From positions 1 through 57,247 of the forward strand of contig NZ_SCNL01000019.1 in assembly GCF_005502745.1 (NCBI RefSeq): a stretch of 57,247 bases of DNA, given 5' to 3'. The notes beneath the pieces were generated by a model that saw only the letters and a list, made by a program, of their open reading frames with translations, made no database searches and was not told where the DNA came from. Of this stretch, positions 8,286 to 18,529 are shown piece after piece (the first letter of the stretch is position 1; each line of letters starts with the position of its first letter). The position numbers and the translations under genes are program-made. Origin of the DNA: Sphingomonas sp. 3P27F8. GTDB taxonomy: Bacteria > Pseudomonadota > Alphaproteobacteria > Sphingomonadales > Sphingomonadaceae.

Positions 8286-8337
8286 TGCTATCTAGCCTGT
8301 TTAACTCAAAGCATCAGCTTCAATTAGTTCAGATGGT

Positions 8338-8359
8338 CCTGATTTGATCGATCATCAGG
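8338..8359. promoter_or_regulatory. Dyad in the putR-putA control region
   Basis: 22-bp inverted repeat with outer arms CCTGAT and ATCAGG and an inner palindrome TGATCGATCA, ending 34 bp before the putA ATG. Position between the divergent genes makes it a candidate PutR operator, although typical Lrp sites are more A+T rich. Confidence 0.45.
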
Positions 8360-8393
8360 CGGATTGCTATCGAATAATCTGCTACCGGACGGC

Positions 8394-11300
8394 ATGACAA
8401 ACGCTACCTCGCCGCTGTTCGCAGATTTCGCCCCGTCCGTTCGTGCACAGTCTGCGCTGCGCGAAGCGATCACCGCCGCCTATCGCCGGCCCGAGGTGGA
8501 ATGCGTGCGAGCGCTGATGGAAGATGCGACATTGGCCCCGTGGATGGTGGTCGAGGCAGAACGCACTGCGACCGCGCTCATCACGGCGCTGCGCGCCAAG
8601 CGCAAGGGCGACGGGGTCGAGGGCCTCGTTCAGGAATATGCGCTGTCGAGCCAGGAGGGCGTGGCGCTGATGTGCCTTGCCGAAGCGTTACTGCGCATCC
8701 CCGATGATGCGACGCGTGACGCGCTGATCCGTGACAAGATCGCCGGCGGGGACTGGCGCGCGCATGTGGGGGACGGACGCTCGCTGTTCGTCAATGCGGC
8801 GACATGGGGCCTTGTCGTCACCGGCAAGCTGACCAGCAGTGTCAACGACAGCGGTCTTGGCGCTGCGCTGACCCGGCTGATCGCGCGCGCCGGAGAGCCG
8901 GTGATCCGGCGCGGGGTGGACATGGCGATGCGGATGATGGGCGAACAGTTCGTCACCGGGGAGACGATCGAACAGGCGGTGAAGCGGGCGAAAGCACTGG
9001 AGGCGCGAGGCTTCCAGTACAGTTACGACATGCTGGGCGAAGCAGCCACGACGGCTGCGGATGCGGACCGCTACTACCGCGATTACGAAAAGGCGATCGA
9101 CGCGATCGGCAATGCTTCGGGCGGGCGCGGCGTCTATGGCGGGCCGGGCATCTCGATCAAGCTATCCGCGCTGCACCCGCGCTATTCGCGCGCCCAGGCG
9201 GCACGGGTAATGGGCGAGTTGCTGCCGCGCGTGAAAGCGCTGGCTGCCATGGCGAAAGGCCATGACATCGGCTTCAACATCGACGCGGAAGAGGCCGACC
9301 GGCTGGAGCTCTCGCTCGACCTGCTCGAAAGCCTTGCCCTCGATCCCGAACTCGCTGGCTGGAATGGACTCGGATTTGTGGTGCAGGGCTATGGCAAGCG
9401 CTGTCCGTTCGTGATCGACTGGCTTGTCGATCTGGCGCGGCGGAGCGGGCGGCGGATCATGGTTCGGCTCGTGAAGGGAGCTTATTGGGACGCGGAGATC
9501 AAGCGCGCCCAGGTGGACGGCCTTTCAGACTTCCCGGTTTATACCCGCAAGATCCACACAGACGTTGCCTATATCGCCTGTGCGCGCAAATTGCTGGCCG
9601 CGACGGACCACGTCTTCCCGCAGTTCGCGACGCACAATGCGCAAACGCTGGCGACGATATACCAGATGGCCGGGCCGGATTTCTCGATCGGCCGCTACGA
9701 GTTTCAGTGCCTCCACGGCATGGGCGAGCCGCTCTATGACGAGGTTGTCGGAAAGGATAAGCTCGATCGACCGTGCCGCATTTATGCACCGGTGGGGACG
9801 CATGAGACGCTTCTCGCTTATCTCGTCCGCCGGCTGCTGGAGAATGGCGCGAACTCCTCGTTCGTGAATCGAATCGCAGACCCGGAAGTGTCTATTGCGG
9901 AACTGGTCGCCGATCCGGTGGCGGCGGTGCGCGCGATGCCAGTGCCGGGGCAAAAGCATCCGCAGATCGCGTTGCCGCGTGAGTTGTATGGTGCGCGGCT
10001 CAATTCAGCGGGGCTCGATCTTAGCGACGAAGGCGTACTCGCGGAACTTGGTGAAACGATGCGGGCCAGCGCGACCTACGCCTGGCGCGCGGCGGCGGCG
10101 GACGGCGTGGGCGCGCCGCGCAAGATACTAAATCCGGCCGATCATCGCGATGTTGTGGGAACGGTGATCGAGGTCTCCGTGGAACAGGCGCGCGAAGCTG
10201 CGGCGCGGGCAGTGGGGGCCGCAAAGGCATGGGCGGCAGTATCGCCGGGGGACCGCGCTGGCTGTCTCGATCGCGCGGCGGATATCATGCAGGATCGCAT
10301 GCCCACCCTGCTTGGTCTGATAGTGCGCGAGGCGGGCAAGTCTCTGCCCAACGCCATCGCCGAGGTGCGCGAGGCAATCGATTTCCTTCGCTATTATGCC
10401 GAACAGGCACGGCGCACGCTGGGGCCGGTGCATGGTGCGCTCGGGCCGGTCGCGTGCATCAGCCCGTGGAACTTCCCGCTAGCAATCTTCACCGGGCAAA
10501 TTGCCGCCGCACTCGTCGCAGGCAATCCGGTGCTCGCCAAGCCGGCAGAGGAAACGCCGCTGATCGCCGCACAGGGCGTCGCGATCCTGCACGAGGCGGG
10601 CGTACCCGCGGACGCGCTGCAACTCCTGCCCGGCGATGGCGAGATCGGTGCGGCGCTGGTCGCGGCACCCGAAACAGCGGGGGTAATGTTTACTGGATCG
10701 ACTGAGGTAGCGCGACTGATCCAGCGCGAACTGGCCGGCCGACTTTCACAAGATGGCCATCCGATTCCGTTGATCGCCGAGACAGGCGGGCAGAATGCGA
10801 TGATCGTCGATTCCTCCGCGCTTGCCGAACAGGTGGTGGCAGATGTGATCGCGTCCGCCTTCGACAGTGCTGGCCAGCGCTGTTCGGCGCTGCGCATCCT
10901 GTGTCTTCAGGAGGATGTGGCCGATCGCACGCTGGCGATGATCAAGGGCGCGCTGCACGAGTTGTCGATAGGGCGGACCGATCGGCTGGCGGTCGATATC
11001 GGCCCGGTCATCACCGCTGAGGCGCAGGCGACTATCGAGCGACATATCGAGCGGATGCGCAAGCTCGGCCGGCAGGTGGAGCAGATCGCGCTCGCAGGCG
11101 AGACCGCGCACGGCACGTTTGTGCCACCGACGATCATCGAGCTTGACGATATCGCCGATCTGCAGCGCGAGGTGTTCGGCCCGGTGCTGCATGTCGTGCG
11201 CTATCGGCGCAACGGGCTGGATCGGCTGATCGATGCGATCAACGCCACCGGTTACGGCCTCACGTTCGGTCTGCATACGCGGCTTGACGAAACGATCGCG

Positions 11301-12014
11301 CATGTGACCCAACGGGTGCGGGCAGGCAATCTCTATATCAACCGCAACGTGATTGGCGCGGTGGTGGGATTGCAGCCATTCGGTGGACGCGGCCTTTCAG
11401 GAACGGGGCCGAAGGCGGGAGGCCCGCTCTATCTCGGGCGGCTGGTGACGCGTATCCCTGTGCCGCCGCAGCTTTCGTCGAACAACGGCGATCCGGCCGC
11501 GCGCGATCTGGCGCTGTGGCTTGAGGAGATGGGCGACGCCGTGGCGGCAGGCCATGTGCGCGACGCGATCCGCGCGTCATTGCTCGGCGTTGAAGTGGAA
11601 CTTCCCGGCCCGGTCGGTGAGCGCAATCTGTACGCGCTTCACCCGCGCGGCCGGATTCTGCTGGTGCCGGAAACGCGCGACGGGTTCGTCGCGCAACTTG
11701 GTGCCGCGCTTGCCGGCGGCAATCAAGTGGTGGCCGCTGGCGAGGCCGGACGGCTCTCCGGTCTGCCGCAATCGGTGTCGCGTCGCGTGGAGTGGGTTGC
11801 GGATTGGGCGAAGGCAGGGCCCTTCGCGGGCGCCCTGATCGAGGGCGACACCGAAAGGCTCCGTGGCGTGCTATCCACCCTGGCCGAACTGCCCGGTCCG
11901 ATCGTGCTTCCGCAGGCCGGAAGCTATCGGCTCGACTGGCTGGTGGAGGAGGTGTCCACCTCGATCAACACGACGGCGGCAGGGGGTAATGCGAGCCTGA
12001 TGGCAATGGTGTAA
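8394..12014 (+). CDS. putA: Bifunctional proline dehydrogenase / L-glutamate gamma-semialdehyde dehydrogenase PutA
   Basis: 1206 residues; oxidises proline to glutamate using FAD then NAD+. The N terminus is alpha-helical and lacks the ribbon-helix-helix DNA-binding domain. The FAD barrel spans roughly 150-480, with RLVKGAYWD at about 357 and the FATHNAQTLA segment. The aldehyde dehydrogenase domain spans about 540-1020, with the catalytic-site Glu in IAETGGQNAM (about 796), the catalytic Cys in SAGQRCSALR (about 828) and FGGRGLSGTGPKAGG near its end. A C-terminal extension of about 150 residues (TTAAGGNASLM ending) is the conserved tail seen in long PutA proteins. ATG at 8394 is preferred over an in-frame TTG at 8364. 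Probably controlled by the divergent Lrp regulator. Confidence 0.97.
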   Translation: MTNATSPLFADFAPSVRAQSALREAITAAYRRPEVECVRALMEDATLAPWMVVEAERTATALITALRAKRKGDGVEGLVQEYALSSQEGVALMCLAEALLRIPDDATRDALIRDKIAGGDWRAHVGDGRSLFVNAATWGLVVTGKLTSSVNDSGLGAALTRLIARAGEPVIRRGVDMAMRMMGEQFVTGETIEQAVKRAKALEARGFQYSYDMLGEAATTAADADRYYRDYEKAIDAIGNASGGRGVYGGPGISIKLSALHPRYSRAQAARVMGELLPRVKALAAMAKGHDIGFNIDAEEADRLELSLDLLESLALDPELAGWNGLGFVVQGYGKRCPFVIDWLVDLARRSGRRIMVRLVKGAYWDAEIKRAQVDGLSDFPVYTRKIHTDVAYIACARKLLAATDHVFPQFATHNAQTLATIYQMAGPDFSIGRYEFQCLHGMGEPLYDEVVGKDKLDRPCRIYAPVGTHETLLAYLVRRLLENGANSSFVNRIADPEVSIAELVADPVAAVRAMPVPGQKHPQIALPRELYGARLNSAGLDLSDEGVLAELGETMRASATYAWRAAAADGVGAPRKILNPADHRDVVGTVIEVSVEQAREAAARAVGAAKAWAAVSPGDRAGCLDRAADIMQDRMPTLLGLIVREAGKSLPNAIAEVREAIDFLRYYAEQARRTLGPVHGALGPVACISPWNFPLAIFTGQIAAALVAGNPVLAKPAEETPLIAAQGVAILHEAGVPADALQLLPGDGEIGAALVAAPETAGVMFTGSTEVARLIQRELAGRLSQDGHPIPLIAETGGQNAMIVDSSALAEQVVADVIASAFDSAGQRCSALRILCLQEDVADRTLAMIKGALHELSIGRTDRLAVDIGPVITAEAQATIERHIERMRKLGRQVEQIALAGETAHGTFVPPTIIELDDIADLQREVFGPVLHVVRYRRNGLDRLIDAINATGYGLTFGLHTRLDETIAHVTQRVRAGNLYINRNVIGAVVGLQPFGGRGLSGTGPKAGGPLYLGRLVTRIPVPPQLSSNNGDPAARDLALWLEEMGDAVAAGHVRDAIRASLLGVEVELPGPVGERNLYALHPRGRILLVPETRDGFVAQLGAALAGGNQVVAAGEAGRLSGLPQSVSRRVEWVADWAKAGPFAGALIEGDTERLRGVLSTLAELPGPIVLPQAGSYRLDWLVEEVSTSINTTAAGGNASLMAMV

Positions 12015-12245
12015 GCCGATTCATCCCCGGTTCAAACAGCCAAACTCAGGCATTTGAACGCATGTTATAACGACTCGACGTGCGTTCGACCCGCCCCGAC
12101 GCGACCAAGGGCGTGATCTATTGCGTATCTTTACCGGTCCGAGCCAGAAAGCGTCGTCCGGGGCGCGGGGGTGCGATCCAGACAAGAGATAATAGCGCCG
12201 GGTCGCCTCGGCGGTGGTCGATCAACTGTCGCTCGTCGGGGTCTG

Positions 12246-12977
12246 ATGTCGCAATTTTCTTCAACGCAGCTTACCCGGGGCCTTGGTCGGGCTATCCTGA
12301 CCGCAATCGCCTCCCTGTCGCTGGCCGGTCATGCCAGCGCGGCGCCCGAAGCGGCCCAGAAGCCTGCCGTAGGCGGCCCGCTTCTTGCCGCCAGCAGCGT
12401 GGAAGCCTCGAGCGAAATGAGCGGCGAGGCGCAGTTCCGCTCGCTCTTCATGACGTGGAAGAAGATGGACACGATGGAGCAGGGGCAGGGCGCGATCGCC
12501 ATCCCCTCCGTCCAGCCGGTCGCGCACCTCAATTTCTCCAGCAATTTCGGCGTGCGCAGCGACCCGTTCCGTGGCACCGCCGCGATGCATGCCGGCGTCG
12601 ATATCCCCGGCCCGGTCGGCACGCCGATCTATGCCACCGCCGATGGCGTGGTGAGCCATGCCGAGCGGCTTGGCGGCTATGGCAACATGGTCGAGATCAA
12701 CCACGGCAAGGGCATCGCGACCCGTTATGGCCACCTTTCCAAGATCCTGGTCGGCGACAACATGCGCGTGAAGCGCGGGCAATTGATCGCGCTGATGGGC
12801 TCGACGGGTCGCTCCACCGGGCCGCACCTTCATTATGAGGTGCGCATCGACGGACACGCGGTGAACCCGGTGCCGTTCCTCACCACCGCCGATTATCTGC
12901 TCACCGCGCAGGACAGCAGCGTAAAGCAGATCCCGGTCGTCACCACCGGCCCGGCGCCACTGGATACCGTGGACTGA
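12246..12977 (+). CDS. Secreted M23 (LytM-type) peptidoglycan metallopeptidase
   Basis: 243 residues. Signal peptide (basic start then AILTAIASLSLAGHASA, cleavage before APEAAQ), a linker, then an M23 domain from about residue 98: FGVRSDPFRG, zinc ligands in MHAGVDIPGP (about 114-118) and in GPHLHYEVR (about 193), all present, so it can be active. It should cleave peptide cross-links in the periplasm, or activate amidases as LytM factors do. The start is the ATG immediately before the signal peptide; an upstream in-frame start at 12171 is unlikely. It stands alone, and about 270 bp follow before kdpE with nothing recognisable. Confidence 0.9.
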   Translation: MSQFSSTQLTRGLGRAILTAIASLSLAGHASAAPEAAQKPAVGGPLLAASSVEASSEMSGEAQFRSLFMTWKKMDTMEQGQGAIAIPSVQPVAHLNFSSNFGVRSDPFRGTAAMHAGVDIPGPVGTPIYATADGVVSHAERLGGYGNMVEINHGKGIATRYGHLSKILVGDNMRVKRGQLIALMGSTGRSTGPHLHYEVRIDGHAVNPVPFLTTADYLLTAQDSSVKQIPVVTTGPAPLDTVD

Positions 12978-13250
12978 GCGAAACCGCCGACCGGCCTCGG
13001 CAGATATTCGCTGCCCGGTTCGTTCACGCTGAACCGCGACCGCGCCTGATCGCCTTTTATGGCGGATACAAGTCGCCCCCAGCCGGGCCGTGCCGCTCGA
13101 TAAGCTGACTGAGTGCCAGCGCCTGACGACCGCCAACCCAATCCGTTATGATGACGTGCGGCTGTGCGGGATCGCTTTATCGAAGCAAATCTCGGTCACC
13201 CCTGGCGGATCGACGCCGCCGGACAAACGTGAGCGAGCGAGCAAGACGGC

Positions 13251-13940
13251 CTAACCGGTCGCCAGCCGGTATCCGATACCCAGTTCGTTGACGATCAGGC
13301 GCGGCTGGGCGGGATCGCTTTCCAGTTTGGCGCGCAGCGCGCGGATCACGATGCGCAGATATTCCACATGATCCTCCTGCGCCGGCCCCCATACGGTGCG
13401 CAGCAATTGCGCATGGCTGATGACGCGATCGGGATGGCGCGCCAGTTCGGCCAGCACCCCGAATTCCTTCGGCGTCAGATGAACGTCGATGCCGTCGCGC
13501 CGGACGCGGCGGCGGGCGAGGTCGATCGATACCGGCCCCGCCTCCAGTTCGTCGTTCGCCGCCGTGCCCGCGCGACGATGGCGCAGCGCGGTGCGGATGC
13601 GGGCGAGCAGCTCCTCGGTATCGAACGGCTTGGTGATATAATCGTCGGCGCCCAGATCGAGCGCGGCGACCTTCTCCTCCGTCTCGTTGCGGGCGGAGAC
13701 GACCAGCAGCACCATATCCCCGCGCGCCTTGATGAGCTGCACCAGCTCAAGCCCGTCCCGATCGGGCAGGCCCAGATCGAGCAGCACCGCATCGGGCCGC
13801 TCGATATCGACGAGGCTCATCGCCTCGCGCGCCGTCGCGGCCTGGCTGGCGCGATAGCCCGCCCGCGTCAGCGCCGCATGAAGCAGGCGGCGGATCGCGG
13901 CATCATCCTCGATCAGCAGGACGCGGGCGGCATTGATCAT
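13251..13940 (-). CDS. kdpE: Response regulator KdpE
   Basis: 229 residues. OmpR/PhoB-type regulator: receiver domain (1-120) with acidic pocket EDD at 11-13, phospho-acceptor Asp55 in LLDLGLPDRDG and Lys in ADDYITKPFD; winged-helix DNA-binding domain (about 130-229) with HLTPKEFGVLAELA, QLLRTVWGPAQEDHVEYLR and a normal GIGYRL end. It is the last gene of the minus-strand kdp operon, 10 bp after kdpC. Its kinase gene kdpD is not adjacent but lies 4.7 kb away on the opposite strand, beyond the start of the operon. Start chosen at MINAARVLLIEDD; longer frames run into kdpC. Confidence 0.95.
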   Translation of the reverse strand: MINAARVLLIEDDAAIRRLLHAALTRAGYRASQAATAREAMSLVDIERPDAVLLDLGLPDRDGLELVQLIKARGDMVLLVVSARNETEEKVAALDLGADDYITKPFDTEELLARIRTALRHRRAGTAANDELEAGPVSIDLARRRVRRDGIDVHLTPKEFGVLAELARHPDRVISHAQLLRTVWGPAQEDHVEYLRIVIRALRAKLESDPAQPRLIVNELGIGYRLATG

Positions 13941-13950
13941 CGCCACCGTG

Positions 13951-14538
13951 TTAGGGGCGCGGCGCGGCCGCGTCGAGCGCGCGGTTGAGCGCCAGCACGT
14001 TGACGCGCGGCTCGCCGATGAAGCCGAGCAGCGGTTGTCGCACGTGCCGCTCCACCAGCGCGCGGACGGTGGCAAAGCCGATGCCGCGCGCGGCCGCCAC
14101 GCGCGGCGCCTGATAAAAAGCCGCCTCGGGGCTGATATCGGGATCGAGACCCGAGGCGGAGGCTGTCACCAGATCGGCAGGAGGAGCCAATACGTCCGGT
14201 GAATGGCGATTGCTGGAGATGTCGGCCTTCAGGCGATCGGCGAGCGGCTTTGCGGCAGGGCCGAAGTTCGAGCCGGAGGAAGCCAGCGCATCATATCCCT
14301 TGCCGGCAGCGGACGGGCGGCCGTGGAAATAACCGGGCTGTGCGAATTGCTGCCCCAGGATCGCGGAGCCGATCGCCTGGCCCTTCGTGTCCGTCACGAT
14401 GCTGCCGTTCGCCTGCCACGGAAAGGCGAGCTGCGCGATGCCGGTGATGAGCGCCGGATAGGCGAGCCCGAGCAGCGCGGCGAACAGCACGGTGAGCACG
14501 AGCGCGGGGCGCAGGCCGGATTTGATGTCGTTGAGCAT
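13951..14538 (-). CDS. kdpC: Potassium-transporting ATPase subunit C
   Basis: 195 residues, usual length. One N-terminal membrane helix (PALVLTVLFAALLGLAYPAL) and a periplasmic domain with the family marks GSAILGQQFAQPGYFHGRPSA, GLDPDISPEAA and FLGEPRVNVLALN-like ending (LLGFIGEPRVNVLALN). It stabilises the KdpFABC complex and raises K+ affinity. Starts 11 bp after kdpB ends. Confidence 0.97.
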   Translation of the reverse strand: MLNDIKSGLRPALVLTVLFAALLGLAYPALITGIAQLAFPWQANGSIVTDTKGQAIGSAILGQQFAQPGYFHGRPSAAGKGYDALASSGSNFGPAAKPLADRLKADISSNRHSPDVLAPPADLVTASASGLDPDISPEAAFYQAPRVAAARGIGFATVRALVERHVRQPLLGFIGEPRVNVLALNRALDAAAPRP

Positions 14539-14549
14539 GGGACTGTCCC

Positions 14550-16577
14550 TCAGGCGAGATGGAGCGCGCTGACCGCGAGATCGATCAGCTTGATGCCGGC
14601 GAATGGCGCGAGCAGGCCGCCGACGCCGTAGATGGCAAGATTGCGCGCCAGCAGCGGGCCGGCGCCCATCGGCTTGTACGTCACGCCCCGCAGCGCGAGC
14701 GGCACCAGCGCCGGAATGATGAGCGCGTTGAAGATGATCGCGGAGAGGATCGCGCTCTGCGGGCTTGAAAGGTGCATCACGTTGAGCACGCCAAGGCCGG
14801 GATAGAGCGCCACGAACATCGCCGGGATGATCGCGAAATATTTCGCGACATCATTGGCGACGGAGAAGGTGGTGAGCGCGCCGCGCGTCATCAGCAATTG
14901 CTTGCCGAGCCCGACGATCTCGATCAGCTTCGTGGGATCGCTATCCAGATCCACCATGTTGCCGGCCTCACGCGCGGCCTGCGTGCCGGTGTTCATGGCG
15001 ACCCCCACATCCGCCTGGGCGAGGGCGGGGGCATCGTTGGTGCCATCGCCGCACATCGCGACGAGCTTGCCGCCCTGCTGCTCCTTGCGGATCAGCGCCA
15101 GCTTGTCCTCCGGCGTCGCTTCGGCGAGGAAATCGTCCACGCCGGCCTCGGCGGCGATGGCGGCGGCGGTGAGGGGGTTGTCGCCGGTAATCATCACCGT
15201 GCGGATGCCCATGCGGCGCAGCTCGGCGAACCGTTCCCGGACGCCCGCCTTCACCACGTCCTTCAGCGCGACCGCGCCCATCAGCCGCCCATCGCGGACC
15301 ACGGCGAGCGGGGTCTGGCCGGCGCGCGCGATCTCGTCGGTCGCGCGGCGCAGCTCGGCGGCGGCGACGCTGGCGGCGAGATCGGGGTAGGCGCGCAGGA
15401 TCGAATCGACCGCACCCTTCTGAACAAGGCCGCCGTCGAAGCTGAGCCCGGAAAGCCGGGTCTGGGCGGTGAAGGGGATCACCTCCGCACCCGCCGGCAG
15501 CGTCTGCGTCAGGCCGAACCTGTCGCGGGCGAGCACGACGATCGAGCGGCCCTCGGGCGTTTCATCGGCGAGGCTGGCGAACAGCGCCGCTTCCGCCAGC
15601 GTGCGCTCGTCCACCCCGGTGACGGGGCTGAACGCGCTGGCCTGGCGATCGCCGATCGTGATCGTGCCGGTCTTGTCGAGCAGCAGCACGTCGCAGTCGC
15701 CAGCGGCTTCCACGGCGCGGCCCGATTTGGCGAGCACGTTGAAGCGCACCAGCCGGTCCATGCCCGCGATGCCGATCGCGGAGAGCAGGGCGGCGATCGT
15801 GGTGGGGATCAGCGTGATGAGCAACGCCGCGAGAATCGCGACCGGAACGCTGCCGCCGGCATAGCTCGCGAAGCTCGGGATCGTGCCCACGGCGATCAGG
15901 AAGATGATCGTCAGGCCGACCAGCAGGATCGTCAGCGCCACCTCGTTCGGTGTCTTCTGCCGCTCCGCGCCCTCGACCAGCGCGATCATGCGATCGAGGA
16001 AGCCGTGGCCCGGCTCCGCGGTGATGCGCACCTTGATCTGATCGGAGATGACGCGCGTGCCCGCGGTGACGGCGGAACGATCGCCGCCCGCCTCGCGGAT
16101 CACCGGGGCGCTCTCGCCGGTGATCGCCGCCTCGTTGATGCTGGCGACGCCTTCCACCACCTCGCCGTCGGCGGGAACGAGATCGCCGGTTTCCACCAGC
16201 ACCAGCTCGCCCTTCTGAAGCTGCGTGGCGGGAACCAGCTCCCAGGTTTCCCCGATGCCGGAGAGGAGCTTCGCGCGCAGCTCGGACTTGGTGGCGCGCA
16301 GCGAGGCGGCCTGGGCGCGCCCGCGCCCTTCGGCCAGCGCCTCGGCGAAGGTGCCGAACAGCACCGTCAGCCACAGCCACACGATAAGCTGCGCGAGGAA
16401 CCCGGTCGACACCTGCTCGCCGCCGATGGCGAGGAACAGGGTAAGCAGCAGGGCGACGCAGGCGGTGACGAACAGGATCGGGTTCTTCACCAGCGCGCGC
16501 GGATCGAGCTTGCGAAAGGCATCGCCGATCGCGGGCACCACTAACGTGGGCGAGAACATGGAGGTTGCGTTGGCCAT
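14550..16577 (-). CDS. kdpB: Potassium-transporting P-type ATPase subunit B
   Basis: 675 residues, family length. P-type ATPase of the K+ type: actuator motif TGESAPV, phosphorylation site in [10 protein letters not shown] (Asp near residue 300), nucleotide-binding domain, [14 protein letters not shown], and the hinge motif [18 protein letters not shown]. Multiple membrane helices. It couples ATP hydrolysis to K+ movement through KdpA. A large open frame on the opposite strand (14772-16544) is a codon-bias shadow. Confidence 0.98.
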   Translation of the reverse strand: MANATSMFSPTLVVPAIGDAFRKLDPRALVKNPILFVTACVALLLTLFLAIGGEQVSTGFLAQLIVWLWLTVLFGTFAEALAEGRGRAQAASLRATKSELRAKLLSGIGETWELVPATQLQKGELVLVETGDLVPADGEVVEGVASINEAAITGESAPVIREAGGDRSAVTAGTRVISDQIKVRITAEPGHGFLDRMIALVEGAERQKTPNEVALTILLVGLTIIFLIAVGTIPSFASYAGGSVPVAILAALLITLIPTTIAALLSAIGIAGMDRLVRFNVLAKSGRAVEAAGDCDVLLLDKTGTITIGDRQASAFSPVTGVDERTLAEAALFASLADETPEGRSIVVLARDRFGLTQTLPAGAEVIPFTAQTRLSGLSFDGGLVQKGAVDSILRAYPDLAASVAAAELRRATDEIARAGQTPLAVVRDGRLMGAVALKDVVKAGVRERFAELRRMGIRTVMITGDNPLTAAAIAAEAGVDDFLAEATPEDKLALIRKEQQGGKLVAMCGDGTNDAPALAQADVGVAMNTGTQAAREAGNMVDLDSDPTKLIEIVGLGKQLLMTRGALTTFSVANDVAKYFAIIPAMFVALYPGLGVLNVMHLSSPQSAILSAIIFNALIIPALVPLALRGVTYKPMGAGPLLARNLAIYGVGGLLAPFAGIKLIDLAVSALHLA

Positions 16578-16590
16578 GATGGGATAGCCC

Positions 16591-18294
16591 TCAGAAAAGC
16601 TGGCCGGAGACGGCGGTGAAATGATCGGCGATCGGCCCGAGCGCGAGGCCCGGCAGGAAGGTGAGGCCGCCGACGATCACGATGATCCCGACGAGCAGAC
16701 CCACCCACAGCGCCCCGGTGGTGGGGAAGGAGCCAGCGCTGGCGGGCGTGTGCTTCTTGCCCGCCAGGCTGCCGGCGATCGCCAGCACCGGCACGATCAT
16801 GAAGAACCGCCCCACCCACATCGCGATGCCGAGCAGGCCGTTGTAGAAGGGCGTGCCGGCGGTGAGCCCGGCGAAGGCGGAGCCGTTGTTCGCGGTAGCG
16901 GAGGAAAAGGCGTAGAGGATCTCGGAGAAGCCGTGTGGCCCCTTGTTGAGCGGCCCGGCGAGGCCGGCCTGCGCCACCGTGGCGATCGCGCTGCCGCCCA
17001 GGATCATCAGCGGCAGCACCGCGATGGCCAGCACGGCGAGCTTCACCTCGCGCGATTCGATCTTCTTGCCGACATATTCCGGCGTGCGCCCCACCATCAG
17101 ACCCGCAACGAATACCGAGAGGATCGCGAACAGCAGGAAACCGTAGATGCCGGCGCCGACGCCGCCGATCACCACTTCGCCCAGTTCCATGTTGAACATC
17201 GGGATCAGCCCGCCGAGCGCGGTGAAGCTGTCGTGCATGGCATTGACCGCGCCGCACGATGCCGCCGTGGTCACCACCGCGAACAGCGCGGAGCCGACGA
17301 TGCCGAAGCGGACTTCCTTGCCCTCCATATTGCCGCCGGCAAGACCGAGCTGGTGCATCAGCGGCGTGGAATGCGCCTCCATGCCATAAGACACGGCGAC
17401 ACCGGCAACGAACAGGATCGTCATCGCCGCGAGGATCGCCCAGCCCTGGCGCGTATCGCCCACGGCCTTGCCGAAGGTATAGGTCAGCCCCACGCCGAGG
17501 ACGAAGATCGAGAGCATCTGGACGAGGTTCGTCATCGCGCTCGGGTTTTCGAACGGATGCGCGGAATTGGCGTTGAAGAATCCGCCGCCGTTGGTGCCGA
17601 GCATCTTGATCGCTTCCTGCGAGGCGACCGGGCCGAGCGCGAGCGTCTGCTTCGCGCCTTCCAGCGTATGCGTGTCGATCCCGGCGACGAAAGTCTGCGG
17701 CACGCCCGCCCAGACGAGATACAGCGCGTAGATCACGCTGATCGGCACGAGGATGTAGAGCGTCACGCGCGTCATGTCGGCCCAGAAGTTCCCGACGGTG
17801 GCGCATTCGCGCCGCGCGAAGCCGCGGAACAGCGCAAAGGCGATCGCGATGCCGGTCGCGGCCGACAGGAAATTGTGGATCGTCAGCGCGAGCATCTGGC
17901 TGAGGTTCGAAAGCGTGCTTTCGCCCGAATACCATTGCCAGTTGGTATTGGTGACGAACGAGATCGCCGTGTTCATCGCGCCGTCCGCACCGACGCCGGG
18001 CAGCTTGCCGGGATTGAGCGGCAGCACCGCCTGCGCGCGCAGCACGAAATAGGTGAGCAGCGCTGTCGCGAGCTGGAACAGCAGCATGTGCAGCGCATAG
18101 GCGCGCCAGCCCTGCTCCTTCGCGGGGTTCACGCCGGCGACGCGGTAGAAGCCGCGCTCCACCGGGCCGAGCACCGCATGGAGCGGCGTGCGCCGCCCCT
18201 CGTAAAGCGCGAAGAGCCACAGCCCGGCCGGTTTCGCGGCCAGGCCAAGAATGGCGATGAAGAGGGCGATGAGCGCCCAGCCCTGAGCCGTCAT
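16591..18294 (-). CDS. kdpA: Potassium-transporting ATPase subunit A (K+ channel-like)
   Basis: 567 residues, family length, about ten membrane helices. The selectivity-filter-like loops show as [29 protein letters not shown], and [11 protein letters not shown]. It forms the K+ pathway of KdpFABC in the inner membrane. The start is the ATG at 18294 ([13 protein letters not shown]), 1 bp after the kdpF stop; the frame extends further upstream but only into kdpF in another frame. Confidence 0.97.
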   Translation of the reverse strand: MTAQGWALIALFIAILGLAAKPAGLWLFALYEGRRTPLHAVLGPVERGFYRVAGVNPAKEQGWRAYALHMLLFQLATALLTYFVLRAQAVLPLNPGKLPGVGADGAMNTAISFVTNTNWQWYSGESTLSNLSQMLALTIHNFLSAATGIAIAFALFRGFARRECATVGNFWADMTRVTLYILVPISVIYALYLVWAGVPQTFVAGIDTHTLEGAKQTLALGPVASQEAIKMLGTNGGGFFNANSAHPFENPSAMTNLVQMLSIFVLGVGLTYTFGKAVGDTRQGWAILAAMTILFVAGVAVSYGMEAHSTPLMHQLGLAGGNMEGKEVRFGIVGSALFAVVTTAASCGAVNAMHDSFTALGGLIPMFNMELGEVVIGGVGAGIYGFLLFAILSVFVAGLMVGRTPEYVGKKIESREVKLAVLAIAVLPLMILGGSAIATVAQAGLAGPLNKGPHGFSEILYAFSSATANNGSAFAGLTAGTPFYNGLLGIAMWVGRFFMIVPVLAIAGSLAGKKHTPASAGSFPTTGALWVGLLVGIIVIVGGLTFLPGLALGPIADHFTAVSGQLF

Positions 18295-18295
18295 G

Positions 18296-18385
18296 TCAGA
18301 ACCGCTCCGGCCGCACGAGAACGGCCACGAGATAGCCAAGGAGCGCGAGCGCCGTCAGGCCGGCGAGCCACAGGTGCAGCGTCAT
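18296..18385 (-). CDS. kdpF: Potassium-transporting ATPase subunit F
   Basis: 29 residues, a single hydrophobic helix ending in the hallmark VRPERF. KdpF is the small stabilising subunit of the Kdp pump. It sits immediately before kdpA and 4 bp after the stop of another microprotein gene. Too short to be found by usual gene length cut-offs. Confidence 0.9.
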   Translation of the reverse strand: MTLHLWLAGLTALALLGYLVAVLVRPERF

Positions 18386-18389
18386 CGCG

Positions 18390-18473
18390 TCAGGCCGCGT
18401 CGCACAGGCGGATGAACGCCACGGTGAGCAGGAAAAGGCCGCCGAGCACGGCAAGCCACAACAGATCGGACAT
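18390..18473 (-). CDS. 27-residue membrane microprotein at the head of the kdp operon
   Basis: Frame ATG to TGA, peptide MSDLLWLAVLGGLFLLTVAF then IRLCDAA: one membrane helix and a short polar tail with Arg, Cys and Asp. A GAGG sequence seven nt before the ATG supports translation, and the stop lies 4 bp before kdpF. It resembles KdpF in size and topology but lacks the RPERF end, so it is a separate small protein, perhaps an extra stabilising or regulatory subunit. I do not know a characterised function. Confidence 0.7.
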   Translation of the reverse strand: MSDLLWLAVLGGLFLLTVAFIRLCDAA

Positions 18474-18529
18474 GGAAATGCCTCGCAAACCGCGGGATGC
18501 GGCCTCGGAGGCTCAGTTAGGAGGTCAGG

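Noticed and set aside
14772..16544. 590-codon plus-strand frame
   Set aside because: Antisense to kdpB; His/Arg/Asp-rich composition shows a codon-bias shadow.
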